A stretch of 55,588 bases of DNA, taken from the NCBI GenBank assembly GCA_029068655.1, contig JAIECF010000254.1:1-55588 (forward strand), written 5' to 3'. Source of the stretch: Muribaculaceae bacterium. Its GTDB lineage: Bacteria > Bacteroidota > Bacteroidia > Bacteroidales > Muribaculaceae. The translations under genes and the position numbers were made by a program. Numbering within the stretch: position 1 is the first letter of the stretch; each line of letters opens with the position of its first letter. Positions 37,929-47,295 of this stretch are shown here, piece by piece. The notes beneath the pieces were generated by a model that searched no databases, was not told where the DNA came from, and was given only the letters and a program-made list of their open reading frames with translations.

Positions 37929-37936
37929 TCAGTATG

Positions 37937-37968
37937 CAAAATTACTATTTTTTTCAGAAATACGCAAG
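37937..37968 (-). promoter_or_regulatory. Promoter of pyrG
   Basis: On the minus strand, CTTG (37965-37968), a 20-base spacer and TAATTTTG (37937-37944). The -7 element is exact and the -33 is 3/4. It lies 24 bases before the pyrG start. Confidence 0.6.
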
Positions 37969-38046
37969 AAGTAATGCTGTATAGTTGTTACGTTATTATA
38001 AACTACATCTAATTTCAAGTTTTTTATCCGATATATTCTAACTATA

Positions 38047-39399
38047 ATGACTTATAAAATCAAAAGCAGAGCAGTATTCGCATCTCGTTTTGCCGCAGTG
38101 GCTACAACGGTTGGATCGTCGGTAGGATTGGGAAATATATGGCGTTTCCCTTATGAGGCGGGAGAATGTGGAGGCGGAGCATTCTTGCTTTTCTATGTGG
38201 GATTTGTATGTCTGCTTGGCGTGCCGCTTCTTTGTGCAGAGTTCTGTATGGGCCGTGGTACTCGTTCTAATGTAGTGGGGGCATATCGAAAACTTGAAGG
38301 AGGCAGGCCTTGGCATATTGTTGGCTATTTGGGTGTTTTAGCGTCCGTGCTTATTCTTAGTTTCTATTCGGTGGTTGCCGGTTGGACTTTGGAATATCTG
38401 GTACAGTCTGTGGGAGCGGCAACATCACTCTCATCCGGTTTGGACGCACATTCAGAGTTTGTCTCTCTTACGTCGGGGTGGCGTCCTACACTGTGGACAG
38501 TGATTTTTTCAGCTGTCAATTATATAGTACTCTCTGGTGGAGTAAAACGTGGCATAGAACGCATGTCTAATATTCTGATGCCTATACTCTTTGTTATTTT
38601 AGTCGCATTTTGTATAAATTCAGCAACTCTTTCTGGATTCAGACAAGGAATTGATTTCATATTCAGTCCTGACTTCTCTAAGATAACACGCGGTACTCTT
38701 CTCAGTGCCATGGGACAGGCATTCTTTTCCCTTAGCCTTGGGGTGGGAGGAATGATGACATATGCGTCTTATTTCACGGATAAAACTCGGCTGATTAGAA
38801 CTGCCGGAATCACTGCGTCACTTGATACTCTGGTTGCAGTATTAGCCGGCATTATGATATTTCCTGCTGTATTTACTTATGGTTTGTCTCCCCAAGCCGG
38901 TCCTACTTTGGTTTTTGAGGTTTTGCCAAGAGTTTTCTCACAGATGCCGGGAGGTATAATATGGTCAATCCTGTTTTTTATGCTTCTTGTGATAGCATCG
39001 CTTACAAGTACTGTATCAATAAGTGAGATAAGCATATCATATCTCAGTGAGGAGACCGGAATGAGCCGCAGGTTGGCCACTGTCGTATCCTCAGGGGTTG
39101 TCCTGATCGGTAGCGTATTGTGTGCGCTGAGTTATGGCCCGCTAAGAGACTGGTTGCCCTTTGGAATGAATGTATTCAACCTGTTCGATTACGTTGCTTC
39201 TAATATCCTTCTCCCTATTGGCGGAATGGCATGTAGTATCTTTGTCGGATGGATGATCGATAAGGTGTATCTTAGAAAGGAATTCGGAGTAATTGGTAAA
39301 AAGGGAGGCAATACATTGAAGATACTGGTTTTTTGCCTTAGATGGATCTGTCCGTCAGCTATATTACTGATTTTCCTGAATGCCATTGGAATAATATAG
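38047..39399 (+). CDS. Sodium-dependent neurotransmitter-symporter family (NSS/SNF) transporter
   Basis: Inner-membrane transporter of 450 residues with 11-12 helices. TVGSSVGLGNIWRFPYEAGECGGGAFLLFY (near residues 20-50) is the unwound helix 1 that binds sodium and substrate. SLGVGGMMTYASYF (helix 6) and AVLAGIMIFPAVF (helix 7) are also conserved. The family is LeuT-like and moves amino acids or related amines; the substrate cannot be told. It is divergent from pyrG and stands alone; I see no clear promoter. Confidence 0.92.
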   Translation: MTYKIKSRAVFASRFAAVATTVGSSVGLGNIWRFPYEAGECGGGAFLLFYVGFVCLLGVPLLCAEFCMGRGTRSNVVGAYRKLEGGRPWHIVGYLGVLASVLILSFYSVVAGWTLEYLVQSVGAATSLSSGLDAHSEFVSLTSGWRPTLWTVIFSAVNYIVLSGGVKRGIERMSNILMPILFVILVAFCINSATLSGFRQGIDFIFSPDFSKITRGTLLSAMGQAFFSLSLGVGGMMTYASYFTDKTRLIRTAGITASLDTLVAVLAGIMIFPAVFTYGLSPQAGPTLVFEVLPRVFSQMPGGIIWSILFFMLLVIASLTSTVSISEISISYLSEETGMSRRLATVVSSGVVLIGSVLCALSYGPLRDWLPFGMNVFNLFDYVASNILLPIGGMACSIFVGWMIDKVYLRKEFGVIGKKGGNTLKILVFCLRWICPSAILLIFLNAIGII

Positions 39400-39606
39400 T
39401 GTGTAGATTGGTATGGAAAAGTCAAGAGGAAAATGACAGGGTCACGAATATTTTCGAAAGTATTATAAGTCTTTTCATCAGATGAATTTATGAATTTCAC
39501 AGCAAAGTTAATTGTTTTTTTCGAAAGTTTGGTGCCTCTATATTAGTAACTGAAAGTCTGAGGAATTGCTTTTGCAGTCTCTAAAGATCATTTATGGATC
39601 CACTGG

Positions 39607-40158
39607 TTAAGAAGAGCTGTCTTTACAATCTATATTCATGTTATACATTTCATTTCTATCAGATGAATTATCATATGCCTGCCGGGCAGACTTTTTTGAC
39701 CTTGTAGACTGTTTGGATTTATTCTTCTTTTGGTATTTTGTAGCTCGTTTTTGTTGAGAAGAAGTATTAGTTTCTTTATGATTATTTGTCGTAACTATTT
39801 TTACAAAGAAATAGATTTCTTGTGATTTGGAATTAGTAAGACCAATCTTTATTTCCTCGTTATCATCAACTATTACAACAGATTCCGATATCTCTCCGTT
39901 GTCAGTTACAAGCGACTTACTCACGGCTTTTTCCTTATCTATTGCAAGTGCCTTTTGTATTTTTTTCAATAGGTCCGGTTTATTTTTGAATGTTACAGAT
40001 CTTACGATCTTGTCCTTTCGTTCAACGATGGTTATGGAGAGCGAAGGATCGTAGAGATCAAGGTCATCGAAAAATTTAACAGATGCGAGCTGTGGAGTTG
40101 ATGCGATGACCAATAGGTTTATGACCATCATGATTGAAGCAAGAATGTATTTTTTCAT
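39607..40158 (-). CDS. Secreted protein of unknown function with a Lys/Ser-rich tail
   Basis: A 183-residue protein I do not recognise. A signal peptide (about residues 1-19, cleavage after IAS) is followed by a small beta-rich domain (about 25-125). A low-complexity tail rich in Lys, Gln, Ser and Arg (about 128-165, KYQKKNKSKQSTRSKKS) then ends the protein. It is the last gene of a three-gene run led by an ECF sigma factor, so it is probably the effector or target of that cassette. The DNA is more AT-rich than the neighbours. Confidence 0.7.
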   Translation of the reverse strand: MKKYILASIMMVINLLVIASTPQLASVKFFDDLDLYDPSLSITIVERKDKIVRSVTFKNKPDLLKKIQKALAIDKEKAVSKSLVTDNGEISESVVIVDDNEEIKIGLTNSKSQEIYFFVKIVTTNNHKETNTSSQQKRATKYQKKNKSKQSTRSKKSARQAYDNSSDRNEMYNMNIDCKDSSS

Positions 40159-40211
40159 ATTGCAATCTAAAGAATTATAGTAGTTTCTAATAAATGATCT
40201 TCCATGAGTTT

Positions 40212-40694
40212 TTAAAAAGAATCCATTTTCTTCTGTTGTTCAGATTCGATGGTTTTCATGTTCTCGAAGAATCTGTCAATACGTTCCAATTCTCCCTCTG
40301 CTATGATCAGCGCCTTATCCTTACTGACCTGCTTGCCGTTTGTGAATACCTGACAATAACAATCTTCTTGTCTTGTGTAATGTATGATCGTGGATATTCC
40401 TAAGGAAAGCAGAAGAGTGATAGATGCCGCAATGAGAAATATTCTGCACTTCGCCTTTTTCTTGTGTTCCCTCATCATTGAGCGGGGGGTGGATTTTCTC
40501 TCTATTTCACTCGTCAAGGCAATACTCATAAGGGTCCGGACTTCATCTATGAGAGTAGACCTGTAAGGCAGGATTTCCAACACATATTGGAGTTCAGTTT
40601 CTTCAAGACGCGTGAGCATGCATTCCAAGTATAGAGCACACAGCTGTTCCGTCTCTTCTTTGCTAAGGTATTTTTCTTTTTCCATCTTATCCAT
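40212..40694 (-). CDS. Single-pass membrane protein, likely anti-sigma-like
   Basis: A 160-residue protein with a cytoplasmic N-terminal helical part (1-85) that includes LEETELQYVLEILPYRSTLIDEV. One membrane helix follows at about 87-107 (IFLIAASITLLLSLGISTI), then a short periplasmic part with Cys residues. Topology and position (start overlaps the sigma gene stop by one base, TAATG) fit an anti-sigma factor. No zinc-binding HxxxCxxC motif is visible, so the assignment is by context. Confidence 0.6.
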   Translation of the reverse strand: MDKMEKEKYLSKEETEQLCALYLECMLTRLEETELQYVLEILPYRSTLIDEVRTLMSIALTSEIERKSTPRSMMREHKKKAKCRIFLIAASITLLLSLGISTIIHYTRQEDCYCQVFTNGKQVSKDKALIIAEGELERIDRFFENMKTIESEQQKKMDSF

Positions 40695-41173
40695 TATCTG
40701 TTAAGTATCTTGTAATTTTCACTGATTTTTTTTCTTGCCCTACACATCTGGGCTCTTACAGCACCCTCAGACATGCCCAGTCGAAGCGCTATATCTTTAT
40801 AGTCCATAGAATAATGTACAGACAATGAGTAAATCCGTCTCTGCATTCGGCTAAGTCCCGCTGTAAGCAAAGATTCCAGTTGTTCTATGTTTTCACCTGA
40901 AGAAGGTTCAATTTTCAGAGAAATGGTATGCTTATCTTCCAGTTCTACAGATCTTTTCCTTCTTAATCTGTCTATACATACGTTTCTTAATACTACAAAG
41001 AGCTTTGAGGAAGCTTCCGAATCATTCTCCACTCCACCGGATTTCCATAATCGGAGGAAAGTATCCTGCAAGGCATCTTTCGCGTCCTCATCGTCTTTGA
41101 GAAATGCGAGTGCGCTCCTATGCAGTCGCTCACGGAGAGCCAGAAAAGTGGATGTCAGATGATCTGTCTTCAT
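40694..41173 (-). CDS. ECF-type sigma-70 family sigma factor
   Basis: A 159-residue sigma factor. Region 2 spans residues about 10-80 (SALAFLKDDEDAKDALQDTFLRLWKSG). Region 4 is a helix-turn-helix at about 110-155 (YSMDYKDIALRLGMSEGAVRAQMCRARKKI). Length and absence of region 3 mark it as an extracytoplasmic-function type. It is followed with a one-base overlap by a membrane protein that is probably its regulator. The downstream gene may be in its regulon. Confidence 0.93.
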   Translation of the reverse strand: MKTDHLTSTFLALRERLHRSALAFLKDDEDAKDALQDTFLRLWKSGGVENDSEASSKLFVVLRNVCIDRLRRKRSVELEDKHTISLKIEPSSGENIEQLESLLTAGLSRMQRRIYSLSVHYSMDYKDIALRLGMSEGAVRAQMCRARKKISENYKILNR

Positions 41174-41251
41174 ATTCTTACTTATGTAATACGAAGCTAT
41201 CTGGGGTTTGTTACGGTCAAACTGTATAAATTATTCTTTTTTTTAGTTTTC

Positions 41252-41283
41252 TTTGGTAATGGATGAATTAATTACTAAATTTG
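41252..41283 (+). promoter_or_regulatory. Consensus promoter of the GH28 gene
   Basis: TTTG at 41252-41255, a 20-base spacer and TAAATTTG at 41276-41283: both elements match exactly. Transcription should begin near 41289, which rules out any start codon before 41304 for the GH28 gene. Confidence 0.75.
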
Positions 41284-41303
41284 CAGTGATAAAACCGAAT
41301 GAC

Positions 41304-42659
41304 ATGAGACTTAAATTACTATTATATCTTTTAGGATTTTCAGCACTCTCTCTATATGCCCGAACATTCAATATTGCTGACTACGGAGCAGTCAGCGACA
41401 CAATGCAACTTTCTACCAAGGCTATTCAGAAAGCCATTGACGAATGCTCGCTTTCGGGTGGGGGAAGGGTTGTGGTGCCTGCGGGTGACTTCAAGACCGG
41501 TTCGATTCAGTTAAAAAGCAATGTCCATCTTTTTCTCGAGGAGGGGGCAACTCTCTATGGTAGTACTGATATAGAAGACTATACTCCTTTCACAAGCACA
41601 TATGTATCGCTTCGTACTGGTATTCCTACCATCCAGCTGATATATGCAGACTCTGTTGAAAATGTTTCCATTTCAGGCTTCGGCACTATAGATGGCCGGG
41701 GGAAAGCTTTTCCTAAACTTTCTTGGAATGATGAAGGTATCACTCGACCACATCTTCTGAGAATCATCAGGGGTAAGGATATTGTTGTTAAGGGTATAAC
41801 CCTTAAGAACTCCGGGTGCTGGATGCAACATTATCTCGCATGCGATCGTTTGCATATTGACGGCATAACAGTTTTCAATCGTAACAACTACAATAATGAT
41901 GCTCTTGATCTTGACGGGTGTCATGACGTGACAGTCTGCAATATGATTGCAGACTCAGATGATGACGCTATAACGCTGAAGAGCACATCGCCTCGTCTTT
42001 GCGAAGACATAGTGATTTCAAACTGTGTCGTTTCCTCTCACTGTAACGCTATTAAACTTGGAACGGAAACCAACGGAGGTTTCCGCAACATAATCATTCG
42101 TGGAATCGCGGTAAAACCATCATCGGATCAGTCATCTCAGTTCTTCGGGTATCCCGGTGGAATCGGACACTCCGCTATTTCTCTCGAGATTGTGGATGGC
42201 GGTTGTATGAGCAATGTAGATATTTCAGACATTACTATCAGAGGAACTGAATCACCGATATTCATTCGTTTAGCCGATCGTGCACGTTCTTATTCAAAAG
42301 ATCACATTGTCGATGGAATCGGTTCGATAAGCGGTGTTGTTTTACATGATATTCTTATTGAAGATGCCGGACCAACAGGAAGTTCCATTACCGGTCTTAC
42401 CGGTCATCCTGTATCAGGAATAAATCTCCACGATATAAGAATTCGTCATGCCGGCGGCCAACCTATAACTCCGGCTCCAGCTGATGAAAAAGTCAAGGAG
42501 TATCCCGAGTCGACGATGTGGGGCCTACTTCCGGCCCAGGGTTTCTGGCTTAATCATGCCAAAGATATCGTCTTCAGGAATATAATAGTCGATGCTGTCT
42601 CTCCCGACGCCAGGCCTGTCTACGTGACAGATGACTGCGAGAATATAACCATCGAATGA
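41304..42659 (+). CDS. Glycoside hydrolase family 28 (polygalacturonase-like), secreted
   Basis: A 451-residue exported enzyme predicted to cut pectic or related polysaccharides. The start at 41304 gives a clean signal peptide (MRLKLLLYLLGFSALSLYA), and the promoter lies just before it. The right-handed beta-helix begins with FNIADYGAVSD. The catalytic region has NNDALDLDGC (near residue 196), DSDDDAITLK (near 218) with the aspartate pair, and SSHCNAIKLGTE (near 244). That last motif replaces the usual GHG, keeping the histidine. The RIK motif of classic pectinases is not seen, so specificity is uncertain. Confidence 0.85.
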   Translation: MRLKLLLYLLGFSALSLYARTFNIADYGAVSDTMQLSTKAIQKAIDECSLSGGGRVVVPAGDFKTGSIQLKSNVHLFLEEGATLYGSTDIEDYTPFTSTYVSLRTGIPTIQLIYADSVENVSISGFGTIDGRGKAFPKLSWNDEGITRPHLLRIIRGKDIVVKGITLKNSGCWMQHYLACDRLHIDGITVFNRNNYNNDALDLDGCHDVTVCNMIADSDDDAITLKSTSPRLCEDIVISNCVVSSHCNAIKLGTETNGGFRNIIIRGIAVKPSSDQSSQFFGYPGGIGHSAISLEIVDGGCMSNVDISDITIRGTESPIFIRLADRARSYSKDHIVDGIGSISGVVLHDILIEDAGPTGSSITGLTGHPVSGINLHDIRIRHAGGQPITPAPADEKVKEYPESTMWGLLPAQGFWLNHAKDIVFRNIIVDAVSPDARPVYVTDDCENITIE

Positions 42660-42672
42660 TTAAGCAATAAAA

Positions 42673-42697
42673 AATCCCTCGCGCAAGCTGAGGGATT
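42673..42697. terminator. Hairpin terminator between GH28 and prfC
   Basis: AATCCCTC (42673-42680) pairs exactly with GAGGGATT (42690-42697), loop GCGCAAGCT, preceded by A-rich and followed by CTTATG. It lies between convergent genes and may serve both. Confidence 0.65.
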
Positions 42698-42736
42698 CTT
42701 ATGTTCGATTGCTAAGACAAATTTCAAAGCCTCCAT

Positions 42737-44320
42737 CTAAAATTCGCTGGAGAAATGGAATTTGATCTTAGGAAAGTCGCTCTGAGCCATCTGGAGCACA
42801 TAGTTGCTATCGGCCATGAAAACGTCACGTCCATCTTTATCTTTTGCCATGAACTGGTATTTACGCTTTTTGAACGCATCCAATGCTTCCTGATCGTCGC
42901 TTTCTATCCAGCAGGCTTTGTACAGACTGATAGGTTCCCAACGACACTGAGCCCCGTATTCGTGGAGAAGACGATACTGAATCACCTCAAACTGCAGCTG
43001 CCCGACAGTGCCTATTATCTTACGTCCGTTGAACTGATTAGTAAACATTTGGGCTACGCCTTCGTCCATGAGCTGATTTATACCTTTGTCAAGCTGTTTG
43101 GCTTTCATTGGGTCAGCGTTCTCAAGATACTTGAACATCTCGGGCGAGAACGAGGGGAGTCCCTTGAAGTGCAATTGCTCCCCTGATGTCAACGTATCAC
43201 CGATCTTGAAGTTTCCTGTATCCGGAATACCAACTATGTCGCCGGGGTAAGCCTCGTCAACGATATTTTTCTTCTGTGCCATGAAAGCCGTAGGGGCAGC
43301 GAACTTCATCATTTTATTGTGGCGCACATGCTTGTAGTTGACATTACGCTCGAATTTCCCGCTGCATATCTTCACGAACGCGATACAGCTTCTATGATTA
43401 GGGTCCATATTGGCATGGATCTTGAATACAAATCCTGTGAAGCCCTCTTCTTTCGGATCTACGGTTCTTTCCTCCGCATCGATCGGCAGGGGAGAGGGTG
43501 CGATCTCACAGAAACAGTCCAGAAGTTCCTTTACACCGAATGTGTTTAGTGCTGAACCGAAGAAAACGGGAGCGACTTCTCCACGTAGGTAAGCCTCTTT
43601 GTCAAATTCAGGATATACACCCTCGATCAGTTCGAGATCCTCTCGTAGCTTTTCCGCATCGGCTTTTCCTACGAGTTCATCCACGACAGGAGAATTGACA
43701 TCTTCGATCTCCACTCGTTCGCTTATGGTTTGTTTCGATGGTGTGAATAGGTCAAGGCCATGCTCGTAGATGTTGTAGACGCCTTTGAACTTCTCTCCGA
43801 TGTTGATGGGCCAGGAGAGAGGACGGACTGAGATCTTTAGTTCCTGCTCGAGTTCGTCAAGAATGTCGAAAGGATCACGTCCCTCTCGGTCAAGTTTGTT
43901 GACGAAAATGATGACGGGTGTTTTCCTCATACGGCATACTTCCATCAGTCGGCGTGTCTGTGTCTCAACACCTTTCGCTACGTCGACAACAATAATCACT
44001 GAGTCTACTGCCGTAAGCGTACGGAAGGTATCCTCGGCAAAGTCCTGGTGACCGGGGGTGTCAAGAATATTGATCTTATAGTCCTTGTAATTGAATCCCA
44101 TGACTGAAGTTGCCACGGAGATGCCGCGCTGCTTCTCGATTTCCATCCAGTCTGAGGTAGCTGTCTTCTTGATTTTGTTGCTCTTTACGGCTCCCGCCAC
44201 ATGTATAGCTCCGCCGAAAAGAAGAAGTTTTTCAGTCAGTGTAGTCTTGCCCGCGTCAGGGTGGGATATAATGGCGAAAGTGCGCCGCCTTGCTATTTCT
44301 TTATTTAGTTCTTCTGACAT
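42737..44320 (-). CDS. prfC: Peptide chain release factor 3
   Basis: GTPase that recycles release factors 1 and 2 from the ribosome, 527 residues. The G1 loop [14 protein letters not shown] (near residues 19-32), G3 LDTPGHQDF and G4 NKLDREG are present. The family-specific RGISV in the switch region and [18 protein letters not shown] in domain III are also there. Length is normal for the family. It is followed upstream on the same strand by the DUF4924 gene, 8 bases away. Confidence 0.96.
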   Translation of the reverse strand: MSEELNKEIARRRTFAIISHPDAGKTTLTEKLLLFGGAIHVAGAVKSNKIKKTATSDWMEIEKQRGISVATSVMGFNYKDYKINILDTPGHQDFAEDTFRTLTAVDSVIIVVDVAKGVETQTRRLMEVCRMRKTPVIIFVNKLDREGRDPFDILDELEQELKISVRPLSWPINIGEKFKGVYNIYEHGLDLFTPSKQTISERVEIEDVNSPVVDELVGKADAEKLREDLELIEGVYPEFDKEAYLRGEVAPVFFGSALNTFGVKELLDCFCEIAPSPLPIDAEERTVDPKEEGFTGFVFKIHANMDPNHRSCIAFVKICSGKFERNVNYKHVRHNKMMKFAAPTAFMAQKKNIVDEAYPGDIVGIPDTGNFKIGDTLTSGEQLHFKGLPSFSPEMFKYLENADPMKAKQLDKGINQLMDEGVAQMFTNQFNGRKIIGTVGQLQFEVIQYRLLHEYGAQCRWEPISLYKACWIESDDQEALDAFKKRKYQFMAKDKDGRDVFMADSNYVLQMAQSDFPKIKFHFSSEF

Positions 44321-44328
44321 GGCGTAGT

Positions 44329-44877
44329 CTATTCAAGGTCAAGCTCGTTGTTGAAATCTTTCTTATAATATAGTGCGAGGGTTCCAAGGAAATGCGACAC
44401 CTCTGATGCAGCCGCAAGAGTCTCTTTCGATATTTCTTTTCCCTGAATCCTAAGCATAAGTATTCCGTAAAGGAAATTGAATAGTGTTTCAATCTCACCG
44501 GATTTATTTTCTCCGGCCTTGGATCTAAGCTCAACAATAAGAGGCAATACCTTATAATATTCTGCAGAATATTTGGCATATTTGGGATCCTTTAAAAGCC
44601 GGGCATTTAAGTCGTCAAGTGCTATGATGACATTCTTATTGAGTTGAAGGTGACCTTTTTCCACTACGTCTTCACGGCGCATCATGTCTATGAGTGATTC
44701 ATACCATTCAGTCATATCCTTGCGCTGATCTTCTGTCAAACCTTCATGTTTATCCACTATGTTTTGCTGTATGCGGTCTATGTCAAGTCCGAATGCCCTG
44801 ATCATATCTTCAATCTGCCACATATAGAGCAGGTATTCCGCTATATTTTCCTTTTTTTTCTGAGAAGCTGTAATCAT
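44329..44877 (-). CDS. DUF4924 family protein
   Basis: A 182-residue soluble, mostly helical protein restricted to Bacteroidota. The conserved opening is [26 protein letters not shown]; the end is [20 protein letters not shown]. No signal peptide or enzyme motif is present. It ends 8 bases before prfC and probably shares its transcript. A good promoter lies just upstream. Function is unknown. Confidence 0.85.
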   Translation of the reverse strand: MITASQKKKENIAEYLLYMWQIEDMIRAFGLDIDRIQQNIVDKHEGLTEDQRKDMTEWYESLIDMMRREDVVEKGHLQLNKNVIIALDDLNARLLKDPKYAKYSAEYYKVLPLIVELRSKAGENKSGEIETLFNFLYGILMLRIQGKEISKETLAAASEVSHFLGTLALYYKKDFNNELDLE

Positions 44878-44881
44878 AGTG

Positions 44882-44913
44882 CAAAATTACAAAAAGTAGA
44901 GTGAATCTGCAAT
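44882..44913 (-). promoter_or_regulatory. Promoter of DUF4924-prfC
   Basis: On the minus strand, ATTG (44910-44913), a 20-base spacer and TAATTTTG (44882-44889). It is only 5 bases before the start codon, so the transcript would be nearly leaderless if this is the promoter used. Confidence 0.5.
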
Positions 44914-44980
44914 TATAATCAGATTTATTTTATTGACTCAAATACCTGAATATATTTTATGCTCTAATATCGGTCAATAT

Positions 44981-45020
44981 GCATATAGAGCCTTGCGGGG
45001 ATACGCAAGGCTCTATATGC
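44981..45020. terminator. Perfect 16-bp hairpin after serA
   Basis: GCATATAGAGCCTTGC (44981-44996) pairs exactly with GCAAGGCTCTATATGC (45005-45020) around an 8-base loop. It starts 19 bases after the serA stop. The T run of a standard terminator is missing on both strands, so it could also protect the 3' end of the message. Confidence 0.6.
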
Positions 45021-45038
45021 AATGATTCTATATTACTG

Positions 45039-45956
45039 TTACTTATTGACCTGGAATTTGTTCCACCCGTCTTTCAGGTAAGCGAGAGCCTGCTCTGCAG
45101 CTGCTACACCTGCGTTGAAGTTGGCTTCAGCTGTCTGAGCACCCATCTTCTTCGGAGTGAAGAAAACGCGGGCACCGAATTTCTTTTCGAATTCCTCTGC
45201 AGTGTCCGGTTTGATGTCGCTGACGTAGCGAAGGTCAGGACGCTCATCGAGAGCCTTCATGAGGCCTTCCTCGTCAATTACTTCCTTACGGGCAGTATTG
45301 ACCAGAACGCCTCCTTTCGGCATCTTCGTCACGAGGTCGTAGCCGATGCTCTTCTTTGTTTCAGCAGTGGCCGGTATATGAAGCGATACGAAATCATTTT
45401 CAGAGAAAAGTGCGTCTACATCATGTATCGGACGGACACCTTCCGCTTCCATAACTTCGTCGCTGACAAATTTATCGAGGGCTGATATCTTCATACCGAA
45501 ACCTTTAGCTATTCTGGCAACATTACGGCCAACCTGTCCGAACGCATAGATTCCGAGATTCTTGTATTTTAATTCCGATCCTGACTTGCCGTTATACTGA
45601 TTACGACACATCATAACCACCATTCCAAAGACAAGTTCGGCAACAGCATTGGAGTTCTGTCCTGGAGTGTTCATAACGCAAATGCCGTGCTTAGTTGCAG
45701 CTTCAAGGTCAATGTTGTCATACCCCGCTCCAGCGCGCACAATTACTTTAAGCTTAGGCGCCGCGGTCATTACTTCTTCATCGATCTTGTCGCTACGAAC
45801 GATAAGTGCTTCAGCGTCTTTGACTGCCTCGAGAAGATCTTCACGAGAGCCCATTTCCACGAGCTTAAGTTCATTGCCGCTTGCATTGACAGTGTTCGCT
45901 ATTGCCTTTACCGCATTGGCTGCGAAAGGCTTTTCGGTAAAAACCAATATCTTCAT
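45039..45956 (-). CDS. serA: D-3-phosphoglycerate dehydrogenase, short form
   Basis: First step of serine synthesis from 3-phosphoglycerate, with NAD. The 305-residue protein has a split substrate domain and a nucleotide-binding domain with GIYAFGQVGRNVARIAKGFG. Catalytic residues are in VRAGAGYDNIDLEAA (Arg) and LVNTARKEVIDEE. The usual GxGxxG is altered to GIYAFGQVG. There is no C-terminal ACT regulatory domain, so serine feedback as in E. coli is not expected. serC is directly upstream on the same strand. Confidence 0.9.
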   Translation of the reverse strand: MKILVFTEKPFAANAVKAIANTVNASGNELKLVEMGSREDLLEAVKDAEALIVRSDKIDEEVMTAAPKLKVIVRAGAGYDNIDLEAATKHGICVMNTPGQNSNAVAELVFGMVVMMCRNQYNGKSGSELKYKNLGIYAFGQVGRNVARIAKGFGMKISALDKFVSDEVMEAEGVRPIHDVDALFSENDFVSLHIPATAETKKSIGYDLVTKMPKGGVLVNTARKEVIDEEGLMKALDERPDLRYVSDIKPDTAEEFEKKFGARVFFTPKKMGAQTAEANFNAGVAAAEQALAYLKDGWNKFQVNK

Positions 45957-46016
45957 AGTTCTATAATTTTTAAAGTTGATGAGCCCGGCCAGATTCGACC
46001 GGACTCAGTAACATAT

Positions 46017-47087
46017 TCAATGCAGTGATTCGAATTCACGCATACATTCCACGAGAGCGTCTACTGATTCCATCGGAAGAGCGTTGTAGAGCGAAGCACG
46101 GAAACCACCTACGTCTCGGTGTCCTTTGATGCCCATCATGCCCTTGGATGTAGCGAAGTCGATGAAATCCTTCTCAAACTCGGCATATTCTGGTTTCATC
46201 ACGAAGCATACGTTCATTATAGAACGAGAAGCCTTATCCTGAACGGTAGCAACAAACATTTTGCTCGTGTCAATCGCCTCATAAAGACGCTCTGCTTTCG
46301 CTATGTCCATCTTCTCAATTTCTCGTATTCCGCCGAGGCTCTTATAGTATTTCAAAGTCTGAAGGGCTGCGAAGATAGGGAGAACGGGGGGAGTATTGAA
46401 CATTGACCCCTTATCTACATGCGTCTTATACTTGAGCATTGTAGGTATGACGCGGCTAACTTTTCCGAGTGCTGCGTCCTTGACGATGCAGATAGTCACT
46501 CCTGAAGGAGCGAGGTTCTTCTGCGCTCCTGCGTAGATGAGGTCGTATTTGCTTACGTCTACGGGACGGGAGAAGATATCTGAGCTCATGTCGCAGATCA
46601 TGGGCACCGGTACTTCCGGGTCTTTGCGGATTTCTGTTCCGTAGATCGTATTGTTGGATGTATAATGGAAATAGTCTACATCAGCAGGTACGATCCAGTC
46701 TGTCGGAATAACAGTATATTTTGTATCTTTGCCGGAAGCAACTACATCGACTTCTCCGAAAAGCTTTGCTTCCTTGATGGCTTTGGATGCCCAGACGCCT
46801 GTGTCAAGGTATGCTGCCTTTGTGTTGAGGAAGTTCATTGGAGCCATAGCAAACTGAAGGCTTGCTCCACCACCCAAGAAAAGGACGCTATATCCTTCAG
46901 GAACTTCAAGAAGTTCTTTGACTAAAGCTACAGCTTCGTCTACTACAGCCTGAAACTGCTTGCTGCGGTGTGAGATTTCAAGGATCGAAAGACCCATGTC
47001 TGCGAAGTCAATGATGGCATCCGCTGTATTCTTGATGGTGTACTGGCTCAAAATTGAAGGGCCGGCATAGAAATTGTGTTTCTTCAT
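46017..47087 (-). CDS. serC: Phosphoserine aminotransferase
   Basis: PLP-dependent transaminase for the second step of serine synthesis and also for pyridoxine synthesis. Residues 1-20 ([20 protein letters not shown]) and [19 protein letters not shown] give the phosphate-binding part. [12 protein letters not shown] holds the PLP lysine. [16 protein letters not shown] is the conserved end. Length 356 is normal for the family. serA follows after 60 bases, so the pair is an operon. A consensus-like promoter lies upstream. Confidence 0.95.
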   Translation of the reverse strand: MKKHNFYAGPSILSQYTIKNTADAIIDFADMGLSILEISHRSKQFQAVVDEAVALVKELLEVPEGYSVLFLGGGASLQFAMAPMNFLNTKAAYLDTGVWASKAIKEAKLFGEVDVVASGKDTKYTVIPTDWIVPADVDYFHYTSNNTIYGTEIRKDPEVPVPMICDMSSDIFSRPVDVSKYDLIYAGAQKNLAPSGVTICIVKDAALGKVSRVIPTMLKYKTHVDKGSMFNTPPVLPIFAALQTLKYYKSLGGIREIEKMDIAKAERLYEAIDTSKMFVATVQDKASRSIMNVCFVMKPEYAEFEKDFIDFATSKGMMGIKGHRDVGGFRASLYNALPMESVDALVECMREFESLH

Positions 47088-47142
47088 CTCTTTAGCTGTT
47101 TGAAGGTGACTGATTAGAAGAGAGAGGTTCTATTATCAAGTG

Positions 47143-47174
47143 CAAATTTAGATAATAATTGTCAATTTGCCAAC
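47143..47174 (-). promoter_or_regulatory. Promoter of serC-serA
   Basis: On the minus strand, GTTG (47171-47174), a 20-base spacer and TAAATTTG (47143-47150). The -7 element is exact and the -33 is 3/4. It leaves a 50-base leader. Confidence 0.6.
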
Positions 47175-47295
47175 TTTTCTTTAATGTTTTTTAAGTATCT
47201 GGATATGTTTTATAACATATTGAATCTTGATTGTCTGTCCGGACTCCTGCCATGCTATGGGCACTAACGTTCATACTCAATGTAAACTACGGAAT

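Noticed and set aside
41253..41303. Upstream start for the GH28 gene
   Set aside because: It lies within the promoter and before the predicted transcript start; the 41304 start gives a clean signal peptide.
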